A DNA stretch of 64,000 bases. Origin: Mycobacterium sp. 1274761.0. Lineage in GTDB: Bacteria; Actinomycetota; Actinomycetes; Mycobacteriales; Mycobacteriaceae. The stretch covers positions 1-64,000 of the forward strand of contig NZ_LZMC01000009.1 of NCBI RefSeq assembly GCF_001668615.1. The letters run 5' to 3'. Positions 26,024-35,975 of this stretch are shown here, one piece after another (the stretch's first letter is position 1; each line of letters begins with the position of its first letter). The position numbers and the translations under genes are program-made. Below the pieces are notes generated by a model. The model ran no database searches. It worked only from the letters and a program-made list of their open reading frames with translations, and had not been told where the DNA came from.

Positions 26024-26449
26024 CTAAAGAGGCTTGGGGTTGGGCACAAGCATGAAGGTGGCCGTTGTCCGAATCAGAACCCGGTCTTGCGAGTCCATGA
26101 CCGAACACTCCGTGCTCAGTAACCGACTGCCGCCGTGCACAAGCTTGGCTTCCGCCACGAGCGGACCGCCTTTGGGTTGCCGGTAGTAGCGGACGTGGAT
26201 ATCGGTGGTGACCGGGAAGTGAGTTTGGAAATCGTAAGCGTCATCGAGGCAGGCGGCCGAGGCCGCGTCGGCTAACGTGGCGAGCATTCCGCCGTGGATA
26301 CTTCCGTCAAAATAACCGCGGATGTCATCGCTGAGCGGCATCGTCAGCATTGCAACCCCCGGTTCGACGCGGACGACGTTCATCTGCATCCGCTTGTGGA
26401 CGGGTGACATGTGGAGCCGCTCGTTGTCCATCTTGTTGAAGGTCGCCAT
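26024..26449 (-). CDS. Hotdog-fold thioesterase (PaaI/YbgC-like)
   Basis: 141 aa. The hotdog signature HGGMLATLADAASAACL covers the central helix, flanked by MLTMPLSDDIRGYFDGSIHGG and PVTTDIHVRYYRQPKGGP. Such proteins hydrolyse acyl-CoA thioesters. The His-Gly-Gly-Met motif with the downstream Asp is intact. Start ATG 26449 fits the length of the family. The gene sits alone between the deacetylase gene and phoH2. Confidence 0.85.
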   Translation of the reverse strand: MATFNKMDNERLHMSPVHKRMQMNVVRVEPGVAMLTMPLSDDIRGYFDGSIHGGMLATLADAASAACLDDAYDFQTHFPVTTDIHVRYYRQPKGGPLVAEAKLVHGGSRLLSTECSVMDSQDRVLIRTTATFMLVPNPKPL

Positions 26450-26525
26450 CTCGCCCTCCGCAACGTGAGACTGCTGTCAGGCGAAGATATGCGCTAAACC
26501 ACGATCTGTGCGCAGTCTGGGCAAA

Positions 26526-27839
26526 TTACGGCAGGGCGCCCGGGCTGATTTCCTCTAGCATCTCGGTGACCAGCGCCGCGATCGGCGAGCGCTCGCTGCG
26601 CAGAAGCGTGATGTGGGCGAACAGCGGGTGGCCCTTGAGCTTCTCGATGACGGCCGCAACCCCGTCGTGCCTGCCGACGCGCAGGTTGTCACGCTGAGCC
26701 ACGTCGTGGGTGAGCACCACCCGCGACCCGGCGCCGAGCCGCGACAACACCGTCAGCAACACATTGCGTTCCAGCGATTGCGCCTCGTCGACGATCACGA
26801 ACGAGTCGTGCAGTGATCGACCGCGAATATGGGTGAGCGGCAGCACTTCGAGCATGCCGCGCGACAGCACCTCTTCGAGCACCGCAGGGCTCGCCAGCCC
26901 TTCGAGGGTGTCGAAGACGGCCTGCGCCCACGGCCCCATCTTGTCGCTCTCGCTTCCGGGCAGATACCCCAGATCCTGGCCGCCGACGGCATACAGCGGA
27001 CGGAAGACAACAACCTTGCGCTGTGTGCGGCGTTCGAGCACCGCTTCCAGCCCCGCGCATAGCGCCAGCGCCGACTTGCCGGTGCCCGCCTTGCCGCCGA
27101 GGGAGACGATGCCGACGGATTCGTCGAGCAGCAGGTCCAGCGCGACACGTTGTTCGGCCGATCGCCCGCGGAGACCGAATGCTTCGCGGTCGCCACGGAC
27201 CAGCTGCACTCGCTTGTCGGGGTTGACCCGTCCCAGCGCGTGCGAGGTGGCGCCGAGCAGCCGAATCCCGGTGTGGCACGGCAGATCTCGTGCCGCTTCC
27301 AAGTCGATCTCGCCTTCGGCGAAGAGTTGGCCGATCACCTCGGGCGCGACGTCGATTTCGTCCATGCCCGTCCAGCCGGACGTCACGACGTCCTGGGCGT
27401 GGTACTCGTCGGCCGACAGCCCGACGGCGCCGGCCTTCACCCGCAGCGGTATGTCCTTGCTCACCAGCGTGACCAGCTTGCCTTCGGCGGCCAGGTTCGC
27501 CGCCACGGTCAGGATCCGCGCGTCGTTGCTGTCGGTCCGGAAACCCGCGGGCAGTACCGTCGGGTCGCTGTGGTTCAGCTCGACATGCAGCGTTCCACCT
27601 TGCGTGCCAACGGGAATCGGCTGATCGAGCCGCCCGTGCTCGAGCCGTAGATCGTCGAACAGGCGCAGCGCCTGACGGGCGAACCACCCAAGCTCATGAT
27701 GATGGCGTTTAGCCTCCAGCTCGCTGATGACGACCAGCGGGACGACCACTTCGTGCTCGGCGAATCGTGTGCATGCCCATGGGTCGGACAGCAGCACCGA
27801 CGTGTCGAGAACATAGGTCCGGGTGGAGGAATCGGTCAC
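26526..27839 (-). CDS. phoH2: PhoH2: PIN domain fused to PhoH ATPase
   Basis: 437 aa. Residues 1-140 are a PIN RNase domain ([12 protein letters not shown] with the first acidic residue D12); residues about 220-437 are a PhoH ATPase/helicase domain with Walker [10 protein letters not shown] (248-256) and Walker B DEAQ ([11 protein letters not shown]). Mycobacterial PhoH2 couples sequence-specific RNase and RNA-helicase activities and is linked to a short upstream overlapping ORF (see next entry). The orthologue is Rv1095. The gene is transcribed after the desA2 terminator region on the same strand. Confidence 0.95.
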   Translation of the reverse strand: MTDSSTRTYVLDTSVLLSDPWACTRFAEHEVVVPLVVISELEAKRHHHELGWFARQALRLFDDLRLEHGRLDQPIPVGTQGGTLHVELNHSDPTVLPAGFRTDSNDARILTVAANLAAEGKLVTLVSKDIPLRVKAGAVGLSADEYHAQDVVTSGWTGMDEIDVAPEVIGQLFAEGEIDLEAARDLPCHTGIRLLGATSHALGRVNPDKRVQLVRGDREAFGLRGRSAEQRVALDLLLDESVGIVSLGGKAGTGKSALALCAGLEAVLERRTQRKVVVFRPLYAVGGQDLGYLPGSESDKMGPWAQAVFDTLEGLASPAVLEEVLSRGMLEVLPLTHIRGRSLHDSFVIVDEAQSLERNVLLTVLSRLGAGSRVVLTHDVAQRDNLRVGRHDGVAAVIEKLKGHPLFAHITLLRSERSPIAALVTEMLEEISPGALP

Positions 27840-27969
27840 GTAGCACTCCTCGAGCCCGCGCGGCCCCGCGCGAACCTCTCGGCGGACGCTGCGGCACTAG
27901 GGCCGGGGCCGGCCCTCTCGAGTCGACTCGATCGGTACCGCCCGGACAGCAGAGCATGTCGCTAGCCAT
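27709..27969 (-). CDS. Candidate phoAT-like ORF overlapping phoH2
   Basis: An 86-codon ORF starting ATG 27969 ([13 protein letters not shown]) overlaps the first 131 bp of phoH2 in another frame. Published work describes a small phoAT gene overlapping and co-transcribed with mycobacterial phoH2, and the position here fits. The product is Arg/Pro/Gly-rich and its overlapped part has shadow-like composition, so it may not be a real gene. I keep it at low confidence. Confidence 0.3.
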   Translation of the reverse strand: MASDMLCCPGGTDRVDSRGPAPALVPQRPPRGSRGAARARGVLRDRFLHPDLCSRHVGAAVRPMGMHTIRRARSGRPAGRHQRAGG

Positions 27970-27998
27970 CGCAAATGACGCTACTCCCGAGAAGGCGA

Positions 27999-28031
27999 GC
28001 GCGCCGCGCAGGCGCGCCGGGGTTTAACCCC
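27999..28031 (-). terminator. Tandem hairpins after desA2
   Basis: Read on the minus strand after the desA2 stop (28040): a palindrome GGGGTTAAACCCC (28019-28031), then a stem GCGCGCC / GGCGCGC (28011-28017 with 27999-28005, 5-base loop). There is no U-tract, as is common for mycobacterial terminators. It lies between desA2 and phoH2 and would separate the two transcripts. Confidence 0.5.
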
Positions 28032-28039
28032 GCAGCAAC

Positions 28040-28867
28040 CTACCCGTTGACCAGAGGTCGCAGTTGCGGCTCGTCGGCCACACCCCACGCCGATATACGG
28101 TCGGAGATCACCCGGCGCAGTATGGCTTCGTCGAAGATGCCGGCGTCGGCGACGACCTTCACCTTGTCCTGATAGGCGTCGATGTCGGCACCCACCACGT
28201 CGAGCTCGGCGGCGCGCCGCGCGATGGCCTCGATGGTCTCTTCACGGTGGTGGTCGAGCAGGTGGGCGACGAGGTTGCCAAAGAACTCCTCGTGACGCTC
28301 CTCGTCCTTGGCGATGCGGCCCATCAGACCGTTGAGCACCGGCTCGGTGATCTGCGCTTCGAGGTTGCGGCAGTAGACCGCGTAGCAGCGCTCGTAGAAC
28401 GCCATGAACACCAGGCGCTCGATCTGGCTGTAGGTGTCGGCGCGGTAGCCCTTCATCACGTGCTCGACGCGGACGTCCTCGTTGGCGGTCGGGTTGATCT
28501 CGCGCGTCACGACGAGGTAGTTGCGCAGCGCGATCGCGTGCAGATGCTCCTCGGCGGTCCACCGGCCAAGCCAGCGGCCCCACTTGTCCTCCAGCAGGAA
28601 GCTGAACACGAACTCGCGGTGATAACCGGCGAGGTTGTCCTTCTGGATCAGCAGGATCTCGAGCGCATCGGTGACGTGCTTTGGCAACGTCACCTGGGAC
28701 GGATCCCAATCCCGTCCGCCGAGGAACGCAAAGTTCTCGCCCTGATCGAACGGCACGTAGTCGTGGGCGAACCAGATGTCCTCGGTTTCCAGGTGCCGGT
28801 TCAGGTTCTCGGCTACGACCGGCTCGAGTTCGAGGGTCAGCGCATTAGCTACAGGTTTCTGTGCCAT
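28040..28867 (-). CDS. desA2: Acyl-[ACP] desaturase DesA2
   Basis: 275 aa. Diiron desaturase ligands are visible in EEHLHAIALRNYL and DEERHEEFF (ExxH pairs), plus Glu in FSFLLEDKWG. The fold is the soluble ferritin-like plant stearoyl-ACP desaturase type. It introduces cis double bonds in acyl chains feeding mycolic-acid precursors; DesA2 is essential in M. tuberculosis. Length matches mycobacterial DesA2 (275 aa), shorter than DesA1. The start codon is ATG 28867. Confidence 0.94.
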   Translation of the reverse strand: MAQKPVANALTLELEPVVAENLNRHLETEDIWFAHDYVPFDQGENFAFLGGRDWDPSQVTLPKHVTDALEILLIQKDNLAGYHREFVFSFLLEDKWGRWLGRWTAEEHLHAIALRNYLVVTREINPTANEDVRVEHVMKGYRADTYSQIERLVFMAFYERCYAVYCRNLEAQITEPVLNGLMGRIAKDEERHEEFFGNLVAHLLDHHREETIEAIARRAAELDVVGADIDAYQDKVKVVADAGIFDEAILRRVISDRISAWGVADEPQLRPLVNG

Positions 28868-28924
28868 AAAACTAAATGTAACCCAGGTTCACACCTTTTT
28901 GAAATCAGGCCCGCCGGTACCGCC

Positions 28925-30400
28925 CTACAGCGTCAGACCCGGGTACAGCGGGTTTGCCGCCAGCAGTTCGGCCGCTGCGGCGTGCACGCGCTCGGCGGTG
29001 CCGTCGGCCAGCTTGTACTTGGCTTTGGAGAGTCCAGTCGGGCCCGTCGAACTTGGTTCGGTGTTGGTCAGCACGTCGACGACCAACTCGGCCACCCGGT
29101 CGAATTCGGCGGCGCCGAAGCCGCGCGTGGTCAGCGCGGGCGTGCCGAACCGGATGCCGCTGGTGTACCAGGCGCCGTTCGGGTCGTTCGGGATCGAGTT
29201 GCGGTTGGTGACCACGCCAGAGTCCAGCAATGCAGACTCGGCCTGGCGGCCGGTCAGCCCGAACGACTGCACGTCGAGCAGCACGATGTGGTTGTCGGTG
29301 CCGCCGGTGACCAGTGTCGCGCCGCGCTTCAGGAAGCCTTCGGCCAATGCCTTGGCGTTGTCGGCGACCCGCTGCGCGTAGGCCTGGAACGCGGGTTGAC
29401 GCGCCTCGGCCAGCGCGACGGCCTTGGCCGCCATCACGTGCGACAGCGGACCGCCGAGGACCATCGGGCAACCCTTGTCGACGGCGTCGGCGTACTCCGG
29501 AGTGGCGAGCACCAACCCACCGCGCGGGCCGCGCAGCGACTTGTGCGTGGTCGTCGTCGTCACATGGGCGTACGGCACCGGATCCTCGTCGTCGGTGAAC
29601 ACCTTGCCCGCGACCAGGCCGGCGAAGTGGGCCATGTCGACCATCAGCGTCGCGCCGACCTCGTCGGCGATCTCCCGCAACTTGGCAAAGTTGATCCGCC
29701 GCGGGTAGGCGGAATAGCCGCCGACCAGGATCAGCGGCTTGAACTCGCGGGCGGCCGCGGCCAGCGCGTCGTAGTCCAGCAGACCGGTCTGCGGGTCGGT
29801 GCCGTAGCTGCGCTGGTGGAACATCTTGCCGCTGATGTTCGGCCGGAACCCGTGGGTCAGGTGACCGCCGGCGTCCAGCGACATGCCCATCAGCCGCTGG
29901 TTGCCGAGCTGGGCGCGCAGCTTCTCCCAGTCGGACTCGGACAGGTCGTTGACGTTGCGGACGCCCGCGTCGGCCAGTCCGGGCGCCTCGACACGGGTGG
30001 CGAGGATGGCCCAGTAGGCGACGAGGTTGGCGTCGATGCCGGAGTGCGGCTGCGCGTAAGCATGTGGCGAACCGAACAGCGCCTCGGCGTGTTCTGCGGC
30101 GACCGACTCGACGGTGTCGACGTTCTGGCAGCCCGCGTAGAACCGGTGCCCGATGGTGCCCTCGGCGTACTTGTCGGATAGCCAGGTGCCCATGGTGAGC
30201 AGCACGGCGGGCGAGGCGTAGTTCTCGCTGGCGATCAGCTTCAGCGAATCACGTTGGTCGACAAGCTCTTTGCGAGTTGCATCGGCGATGCGCGGCTCCA
30301 CGGATCCGATGATCTGCAGGATGTCGCGGTACGCGGCGCTGGCCGTTTCGGCGTAGTCGGCGCCGGGCGCGGGGGCTGACACGGTCGGGTCTGCGGTCAT
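28925..30400 (-). CDS. glyA: Serine hydroxymethyltransferase, long form
   Basis: 491 aa from ATG 30400. SHMT motifs: [61 protein letters not shown] and the PLP lysine K287 in [14 protein letters not shown]. It interconverts serine and glycine and charges tetrahydrofolate. The canonical bacterial enzyme, including GlyA1 at the syntenic M. tuberculosis locus, is about 420-430 aa; the extra 60 residues lie between HSGIDANL and HFAGL, as in the chlamydial-type long SHMT. A replaced or alternative glyA therefore occupies this locus. Confidence 0.93.
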   Translation of the reverse strand: MTADPTVSAPAPGADYAETASAAYRDILQIIGSVEPRIADATRKELVDQRDSLKLIASENYASPAVLLTMGTWLSDKYAEGTIGHRFYAGCQNVDTVESVAAEHAEALFGSPHAYAQPHSGIDANLVAYWAILATRVEAPGLADAGVRNVNDLSESDWEKLRAQLGNQRLMGMSLDAGGHLTHGFRPNISGKMFHQRSYGTDPQTGLLDYDALAAAAREFKPLILVGGYSAYPRRINFAKLREIADEVGATLMVDMAHFAGLVAGKVFTDDEDPVPYAHVTTTTTHKSLRGPRGGLVLATPEYADAVDKGCPMVLGGPLSHVMAAKAVALAEARQPAFQAYAQRVADNAKALAEGFLKRGATLVTGGTDNHIVLLDVQSFGLTGRQAESALLDSGVVTNRNSIPNDPNGAWYTSGIRFGTPALTTRGFGAAEFDRVAELVVDVLTNTEPSSTGPTGLSKAKYKLADGTAERVHAAAAELLAANPLYPGLTL

Positions 30401-30469
30401 GCCTGCCAGCGTAATCGGCCCTTTCAACCGCGAAGCCTCAGACCCTACGGCGGCTGACCCACCGCCGTT

Positions 30470-31693
30470 TCAGGCGGCGCGCAGCGTAGACGGAATCAGC
30501 GGCTCGTCGAGCAGCCTGCCGAACCGCTCGGTCAAGCCGACGCCCGCTGGCCGGTCGTCCAGCCACGACCGCAGCAACCGGTAGCCCTCGACATACGTGC
30601 TGGTGTACGCCCGCCACAGCGGCGAGGCCAGGAACCGCAGCATCTGCCTGGCACGCTCGTCATTGACCAGCAGCCAGCGCCTCAGGAACGCGACGACATC
30701 GTCGACGTCACGGTGTTCGTCGTGCAGCATCAGCGCGGCGTCCTGCCGGACGTAGGCCAACGCCGCTGTCGCCTCGGATAGGGCCTCGGCGCGCTCCCCG
30801 TCGAAGCGAAGGCCCAGGTCGGCGTAGATCTCGGCGGCCCACGCTCCCCATTTCGGGCCGATCGCCACGTAGAGCGCCAGGTCGGCCAGGCCCTCGGCCA
30901 TCAGACACTGCGGCGTGTTGACCAGGAAGATGGTCTGCTCGCCGTGGCCGAGTGTGGCGACCAGGCCCGCCTCCTTGCGGCAGTGCTCGGTGTGATGGCC
31001 CGGATAGGACTCGTGGGCCACTAACCGCGGCAGGTTGGACATCTGCTGGCGCAGGTCGGCGTTCACTGCGACGGTCGAGCGGTAGTCGCCGCGGTAATAG
31101 TTGAAGCCGGACCACGGTTTGTCGGTCACCACTTCGTAGTCGATGGTCTCGCTGTCGGGCAGCGGAAATTCGGCGCGCACCCGGTCACGCAGGGCGCTGG
31201 AAAAAGCATGGATGCACTCCTCGAGCCGCTCGGGCGGAATCTCCTCCGCGCTGCGGTAGGCCTGTATTCGGTCGGCCAGCGGGCCCGTGCCGCCGAGTGC
31301 CTCGTTGAGCCGCCGGTGCGCCTCGCGGTAGCGGTCGGTATCGCCCTTGCCGATCCGCACGTCGAAATACGCCTCGACCTCGTCGACGAAGCCGACGGGC
31401 TCGCCGGCGAACTTGCGTCCGGCACACGCCAACGCCCGCAGGTGGGCGTCGAGGTAGCGGGCCCGGACGTCGTCGAACCCGTCGGTGCGTGGCACGACGG
31501 CCAGCTCGGCAGACAGCCGGTCGGCCTGACGCGCCAGGTCAGCGGGGTCGGGCGCCGGTTCGGAGGCGACGGCCTCTCGCAGCGCAGGGTCGCCGGTGAA
31601 GGAGTCGACGTAGCCTTCCTCGATCCGGTCGAAGCGCAAGCCGAGCATCAGATATTCGCGGATCAGGGTGGCTGACCCCATACCGATGTCCAT
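30470..31693 (-). CDS. DUF885 putative metallopeptidase
   Basis: 407 aa from ATG 31693; a GTG three codons earlier (31702) is an alternative. The zinc-site pattern [11 protein letters not shown] is in the second half, the motif of DUF885 proteins that look like M32-type peptidases, followed by [19 protein letters not shown] with a third acidic ligand. N-terminal residues are helical ([30 protein letters not shown]). There is no signal peptide. The biochemical role is unproven. It is divergent from coaA with a 30-bp gap. Confidence 0.75.
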   Translation of the reverse strand: MDIGMGSATLIREYLMLGLRFDRIEEGYVDSFTGDPALREAVASEPAPDPADLARQADRLSAELAVVPRTDGFDDVRARYLDAHLRALACAGRKFAGEPVGFVDEVEAYFDVRIGKGDTDRYREAHRRLNEALGGTGPLADRIQAYRSAEEIPPERLEECIHAFSSALRDRVRAEFPLPDSETIDYEVVTDKPWSGFNYYRGDYRSTVAVNADLRQQMSNLPRLVAHESYPGHHTEHCRKEAGLVATLGHGEQTIFLVNTPQCLMAEGLADLALYVAIGPKWGAWAAEIYADLGLRFDGERAEALSEATAALAYVRQDAALMLHDEHRDVDDVVAFLRRWLLVNDERARQMLRFLASPLWRAYTSTYVEGYRLLRSWLDDRPAGVGLTERFGRLLDEPLIPSTLRAA

Positions 31694-31723
31694 GGCGACC
31701 ACGCTAACTGTAAGACTGGTCGC

Positions 31724-32674
31724 ATGCCGCGGCTGAGCGAGCCGAGTCCCTACGTGGAGTTCGACCGGAGTCAGTGGCGTGCGCTGCGCATGTCCACCCC
31801 GCTGAAGCTGACCGAGGAAGAGCTGGTCAAACTGCGGGGCATCGGCGAGAAGATCGACCTGCTCGAGGTCGAAGAGGTTTACCTACCGCTCGCCCGTCTG
31901 ATCCACCTTCAGGTAGCGGCCCGTCAGCGGTTGTTCTCGGCGACCGCGGAATTCCTGGGTGATTCGGCTGGTGAGTCGCACCAGAACCCCGATCGCCCGG
32001 TGCCGTTCATCATCGGTGTGGCCGGCAGTGTGGCGGTCGGCAAATCGACGACCGCGCGTGTGCTGCAGGCGCTGCTGGCCCGCTGGGAACACCATCCGCG
32101 GGTGGACCTCGTCACCACCGACGGCTTCTTATACCCCAACGCGGAGCTCACCCGTCGAAACCTGATGCATCGCAAAGGTTTCCCGGAGAGCTATGACCGC
32201 AGGGCGCTGATGCGGTTCGTGACGGCGGTGAAGTCGGGCTCCGACCACGCCTGCGCGCCGGTGTATTCGCACTTGCTGTACGACATCATCCCTGGCGAGA
32301 AACAGGTTATTCGACATCCTGACATTCTCATCTTGGAAGGACTCAACGTGCTGCAAACCGGTCCGGCCCTTATGGTTTCGGACCTATTCGACTTTTCGGT
32401 CTACGTCGATGCCCGCATCGAGGACATCGAGCAGTGGTACATCTCGCGGTTCCTGTCGATGCGCGCGGGCGCGTTCGCCGATCCGGCGTCGCACTTCCAT
32501 CACTACTCCACGCTGACCGACGAGCAGGCGGTGTTCGCCGCCAGCGACATCTGGCATTCGATCAACCGCCCGAACCTGATCGAGAACATTCTGCCGACGC
32601 GGCCGCGTGCGACGCTGGTGCTGCGCAAGGACACCGACCACTCCATCAATCGGCTGCGCCTACGCAAGTTGTAG
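31724..32674 (+). CDS. coaA: Pantothenate kinase type I
   Basis: 316 aa from ATG 31724. The P-loop [12 protein letters not shown] spans residues 98-109 with Lys107; [18 protein letters not shown] and EGLNVLQ follow as in prokaryotic PanK-I. It phosphorylates pantothenate in the first step of coenzyme A synthesis and is feedback-inhibited by CoA in this family. Length equals the M. tuberculosis enzyme (312 aa) closely. A bidirectional hairpin terminator follows directly. Confidence 0.97.
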   Translation: MPRLSEPSPYVEFDRSQWRALRMSTPLKLTEEELVKLRGIGEKIDLLEVEEVYLPLARLIHLQVAARQRLFSATAEFLGDSAGESHQNPDRPVPFIIGVAGSVAVGKSTTARVLQALLARWEHHPRVDLVTTDGFLYPNAELTRRNLMHRKGFPESYDRRALMRFVTAVKSGSDHACAPVYSHLLYDIIPGEKQVIRHPDILILEGLNVLQTGPALMVSDLFDFSVYVDARIEDIEQWYISRFLSMRAGAFADPASHFHHYSTLTDEQAVFAASDIWHSINRPNLIENILPTRPRATLVLRKDTDHSINRLRLRKL

Positions 32675-32684
32675 ACGCGCGAAA

Positions 32685-32707
32685 CCCGCCCGACTCGGCC
32701 GGGCGGG
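32685..32707. terminator. Hairpin terminator between coaA and convergent membrane gene
   Basis: CCCGCCCG (32685-32692), 7-base loop, CGGGCGGG (32700-32707), preceded by AAA and followed by CTT. It lies 11 bp after the coaA stop and 17 bp before the end of the convergent gene, so it can serve both. Confidence 0.75.
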
Positions 32708-32723
32708 CTTGAGCGACAACGGC

Positions 32724-33134
32724 TTACCTCTTGATGCGCCGCACGCCCTGGTACTGCAGTTCGGCGAACACCAGCGTGTAGACGCCGGTAGCCAGGGTCA
32801 ACACCACGCCGGTGGTGGTCAGCGGCATCCAGTCGGTCAGCACGAACACGACGGCCGCCACCGTGTACACCAGGTTGCCGATGGCCGTGGCGATGCCGGG
32901 CTTGCGGACCGAGGGCAGCTGCGCCAGCGCGAGCACCACGACACCGTATGCGATGAAGAACGCGCTCATCGAATATTCGAAAGCCGTAGTGGTGCCCGAG
33001 ATTTCAGCGAGCCAGCCGGCAAGCGGGATGCCGGCGATGCCGGCGAGCCCGGTCAGTACGGCGTCGGCCCGCATCGCGAAGCGCAGCAGCGAGTCCGTCG
33101 ACTCCTTGAACCGGGGTGGGGTGATTGCGGTCAT
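32724..33134 (-). CDS. Four-helix membrane protein, copy 1 of tandem pair
   Basis: 136 aa. Four membrane segments (about residues 27-47, 57-72, 83-98, 104-126) and a basic end GVRRIKR. It shares with the next gene the N-terminal MTAIT, the RFA-RADA stretch before TM1, PLTT..GV before TM4, and a closing AxxQYxGVRR. No catalytic motif; probably an uncharacterised integral membrane family. The hydrophobic pattern resembles SdpI/DoxX-like small proteins, not enough to name it. Confidence 0.65.
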   Translation of the reverse strand: MTAITPPRFKESTDSLLRFAMRADAVLTGLAGIAGIPLAGWLAEISGTTTAFEYSMSAFFIAYGVVVLALAQLPSVRKPGIATAIGNLVYTVAAVVFVLTDWMPLTTTGVVLTLATGVYTLVFAELQYQGVRRIKR

Positions 33135-33239
33135 GCGACTTCCCTTCTCTTCTGATCTCCGTGAATCTTCTGACGGGACCGGTGCCGGAGTCGACGCCGC
33201 AACCTCTTTCGGGTCGACCCCGGCCCAGTCATGAGGGGG

Positions 33240-33674
33240 TCACGCCGGACGGCGCACCCCGAGGTATTGGGCATAGGCGAAGGCAACCGTCAGAGCGGTG
33301 AACGTAAGCGTCGAGGCCACCCCGAAGGTGGTCAGCGGCAACCAGCCAGCGATCAGCACGACCGTGACCAGGACGGCGAAGGCGACGTTGCCGACGAGCA
33401 CGCCGACACCGAGCCGTCGTACGTCGGGCACTCTGGCACCGGCATACAGTGCGACGCCGTAGCCGACGAGCGCCGCACCGGCAATGAATTCCGAGGTGGC
33501 GGAGAGACCGGAGAGCCGCGACAGCGGATCGGCGGCCATCGCGACGAAGAGGCCCACCGCCGCGCATAGCGTGGCGTCGGCGCGTAGGGCGAAACGCAAC
33601 AGTGATCTTTCGCGGCTCGGCCGCGGCCGTGAGTCCGTGCCACTCTGCACGGGCCTGGTGGTGATGGCGGTCAT
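33240..33674 (-). CDS. Four-helix membrane protein, copy 2 of tandem pair
   Basis: 144 aa from ATG 33674 (MTAITTRPVQSGTD); an upstream extension to 33737 is unconserved. Four membrane helices and the same motif set as the preceding gene (LLRFALRADA, PLTTFGV, QYLGVRR) show the two are paralogues from an old tandem duplication, 105 bp apart. Loops and helices have diverged, so they may have separate roles. Confidence 0.65.
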   Translation of the reverse strand: MTAITTRPVQSGTDSRPRPSRERSLLRFALRADATLCAAVGLFVAMAADPLSRLSGLSATSEFIAGAALVGYGVALYAGARVPDVRRLGVGVLVGNVAFAVLVTVVLIAGWLPLTTFGVASTLTFTALTVAFAYAQYLGVRRPA

Positions 33675-33755
33675 GGCACTGATGTTGCGTGCGAACGCAC
33701 TGCCAGATCGACGCCAGAAACTGCCAGTCACTGCCAACCGCAGGTCAGCGGCCGT

Positions 33756-35111
33756 TCAGGCGTCCTGGGTCGCGACGAGGTTGCCCCGAAGATCGGCGGC
33801 GATCAACCGCGCGGCTGCGTTCTGCCAATTATGCAGCGAGCGCTGCGGCACTTCGGTGACGAACCACTGCCATGCCTGCCGCGCGACGGGATCCAGGCCC
33901 GCCGCGGTGGCGTTCTGTGCATACGCCCGCACCCCGACAACGTAGGGGAAGTACAGCGCGTTGTAGTACCGCCACTCCTCGGTGGTGCCGAAGTCGCCGC
34001 CGTCGCGGGGCTTGAGCCGCGCGATGCGGTCGGCCAGCAGGGCCTTGAGTTCGTTGGCGCGTTCCAGGGGTTGGTCGGGTGCGCCGCGGGCGGCGAGGCG
34101 TTCGTCGATCACGGGCAACGCGGTCAGCGGGCTCGCGACGAGCTTTGAGAGGTCGCCGTAATGGCCGAGGGCGCGACGGGTGAGCCGGGCAAAGGTCTCG
34201 TCGTCGACCTCGGAGAGCGGGTTGGCCGAGCGCAGCGGCAACGCGGCTTCGGTACGGCGCAGCGTCGCTCGGTCGGCGCGCAGCCCCGGCGAGTGCGAGA
34301 ACGCCAGCCGGTCGAGCAGCCCGGCCAGCGGATCGGCCAGCACGTTGATCGAGACCGCGATCGCGATGCTGGTGAACAGCATCACCGACAGCGCGGTGCG
34401 CTCCCCCGTCAGCGCCATGCCGATCAGCGCCTGCCCGCCGAACAAGACGACGACGACACCGGTCGCGACGAACGAGCGCAGCATGTCGCCACGCAGCGCC
34501 TGCCCCTCGTCGAACGCGTCCCACATCGCAACGGCGAGGCCGAGCAACACCACGTCGCAGCCGGTCGAGGCCAGCGCAAGCCAACTCGGCACCAGCCCCA
34601 GCGGAATGATGAGGATCGCGTTGCCGAGCGCAAAGAACATCGTGGCGACGATGATGTAGCCGACGACCGGCCGCGGCTGCCACGGTCCGAACACCGACCA
34701 CACCATGGCACCGAGCGACGACACCGAGATGACGCCGAACATCACCCAGTGCCCCATGCGCAGCGGGCCGTCGACGTTGCCGGCCATCGCAGCGCCGAAG
34801 AAGGCGAGCGCCGCCACCACACCCGTCAGCCCGATCTCCCCGGCCCTGCTGCGCCATGTCTCATGTGGCCGCGACAGTTCGAGCAGAACCGCGAACCACG
34901 CGATGCCCGGCACGGCGACCAGATAGATCTCGATGCTGCTGAGCGTGTGCAGGCCGGTGATGACGCGGACCGCGTCCAGCGCGACCACCGCCGCGAAGCT
35001 GGTCAGCCCGAGCGCCGCCAGCACCAGAACCGGCTTACGCGGATCACGGGCCAGCAGGTAAAGGCCCAGCCACCAGCTGAGCGAGAAGACCAACGCCGAT
35101 AGCGCCGCCAT
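33756..35111 (-). CDS. Polytopic membrane protein with cytoplasmic C-terminal domain
   Basis: 451 aa. About nine hydrophobic segments fill residues 1-260, in the pattern of 7TMR-type or sensor-like input modules (LSWWLGLYLLARD, VLVLAALGLTSFAAV, YLVAVPGIAWFAVLLELS). The last 190 residues are soluble and helical (FARLTRRALGHYGDLSKLVASPL, WRYYNALYFPYVVGVRAYAQ). No kinase, cyclase or phosphatase motif is present. A signalling or transport role cannot be shown. It ends 18 bp after the Z-prenyl synthase stop region. Confidence 0.6.
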   Translation of the reverse strand: MAALSALVFSLSWWLGLYLLARDPRKPVLVLAALGLTSFAAVVALDAVRVITGLHTLSSIEIYLVAVPGIAWFAVLLELSRPHETWRSRAGEIGLTGVVAALAFFGAAMAGNVDGPLRMGHWVMFGVISVSSLGAMVWSVFGPWQPRPVVGYIIVATMFFALGNAILIIPLGLVPSWLALASTGCDVVLLGLAVAMWDAFDEGQALRGDMLRSFVATGVVVVLFGGQALIGMALTGERTALSVMLFTSIAIAVSINVLADPLAGLLDRLAFSHSPGLRADRATLRRTEAALPLRSANPLSEVDDETFARLTRRALGHYGDLSKLVASPLTALPVIDERLAARGAPDQPLERANELKALLADRIARLKPRDGGDFGTTEEWRYYNALYFPYVVGVRAYAQNATAAGLDPVARQAWQWFVTEVPQRSLHNWQNAAARLIAADLRGNLVATQDA

Positions 35112-35131
35112 GGTCTCAGTGTGGCATGCCG

Positions 35132-35920
35132 TCAGCGGCCGTAACGGCGGTGCCGGGCGGTGTAATCACGCAGGGCGCGCAAGAAATCCACCCGCCGGAA
35201 CTCTGGCCAGTAGGCCTCGGTGAACCACATCTCCGAGTAGGCGCTCTGCCACAGCAGAAAACCGGACAGCCGCTGCTCGCCCGAGGTGCGGATGACGAGA
35301 TCGGGGTCGGGTTGTCCGGAGGTGTAGAGGTTTTCCGAGATCGCATCCGCAGTGACGGCTTCGATGAGTTGCTCGCCCGTCGCGCCGTTGGCGATCTCCT
35401 TGCCCAGCAGCGCCCGCACCGCATCGACGATCTCCTGTCGGCCGCCGTAGGCGACCGCGACGTTGACGTGAAAGTCGCCGTGGCCGTTGGTGGATTCGAC
35501 GGCGTCGCGCAGCCGCCGCGCCGGCTCCTCGCCGAGCAGCTCCAGATCGCCCACCGTGCGCACGCTCCAACGGTTGGCGGGTGCGCAGATCTCCTCGACC
35601 ACGTCGGTGATGATCTCGATCAGCGAGGCCAATTCCTCGGGGTCGCGCTGCAAGTTCTCCGTCGACAGCAGATACACGGTGGCCATCTCGATGCCGGCTT
35701 CGTGGCACCAGCGCAGCATTTCTGCGATCTTCGCCGCACCGACCCGGTAGCCGTAACTCACGTCATAGTGACCGGCATCACGAGCCCAGCGTCGGTTCCC
35801 GTCGCACAGCACCGCGATATGGCGGGGCAGTTCGGATTTCGACGCCGTGAGACCCTGCCGCAGCCGCATCTCGTAGAGCCGGTACATCGGCTCCTTGACG
35901 CGAGCGGGAATGATCTCCAC
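35132..35920 (-). CDS. Z-isoprenyl diphosphate synthase (Z-FPP synthase type)
   Basis: 262 aa. cis-Prenyltransferase motifs: [13 protein letters not shown] with catalytic Asp40, AAKIEMLRWC-like helix [26 protein letters not shown], and [27 protein letters not shown]. The protein closely follows M. tuberculosis Rv1086, which makes E,Z-farnesyl diphosphate feeding decaprenyl phosphate for arabinogalactan and peptidoglycan. Start ATG 35920 gives the mycobacterial N-terminus [11 protein letters not shown]. The gene is divergent from hemolysin III. Confidence 0.94.
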   Translation of the reverse strand: MEIIPARVKEPMYRLYEMRLRQGLTASKSELPRHIAVLCDGNRRWARDAGHYDVSYGYRVGAAKIAEMLRWCHEAGIEMATVYLLSTENLQRDPEELASLIEIITDVVEEICAPANRWSVRTVGDLELLGEEPARRLRDAVESTNGHGDFHVNVAVAYGGRQEIVDAVRALLGKEIANGATGEQLIEAVTADAISENLYTSGQPDPDLVIRTSGEQRLSGFLLWQSAYSEMWFTEAYWPEFRRVDFLRALRDYTARHRRYGR

Positions 35921-35975
35921 GAAAATCCAGACTACTGTGGCGGACGGAAATCACCGAGCAGGCAATGGAGGTGAC

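Noticed and set aside
28064..30181. 705-codon plus-strand ORF across desA2 and glyA
   Set aside because: It covers two certain minus-strand genes, and has no domain or conserved motif.
34161..35102. Long plus-strand ORF rich in Arg/His/Gln opposite the membrane-protein gene
   Set aside because: Its composition is that of an antisense shadow of a GC-rich gene; the minus-strand frame has coherent membrane helices.
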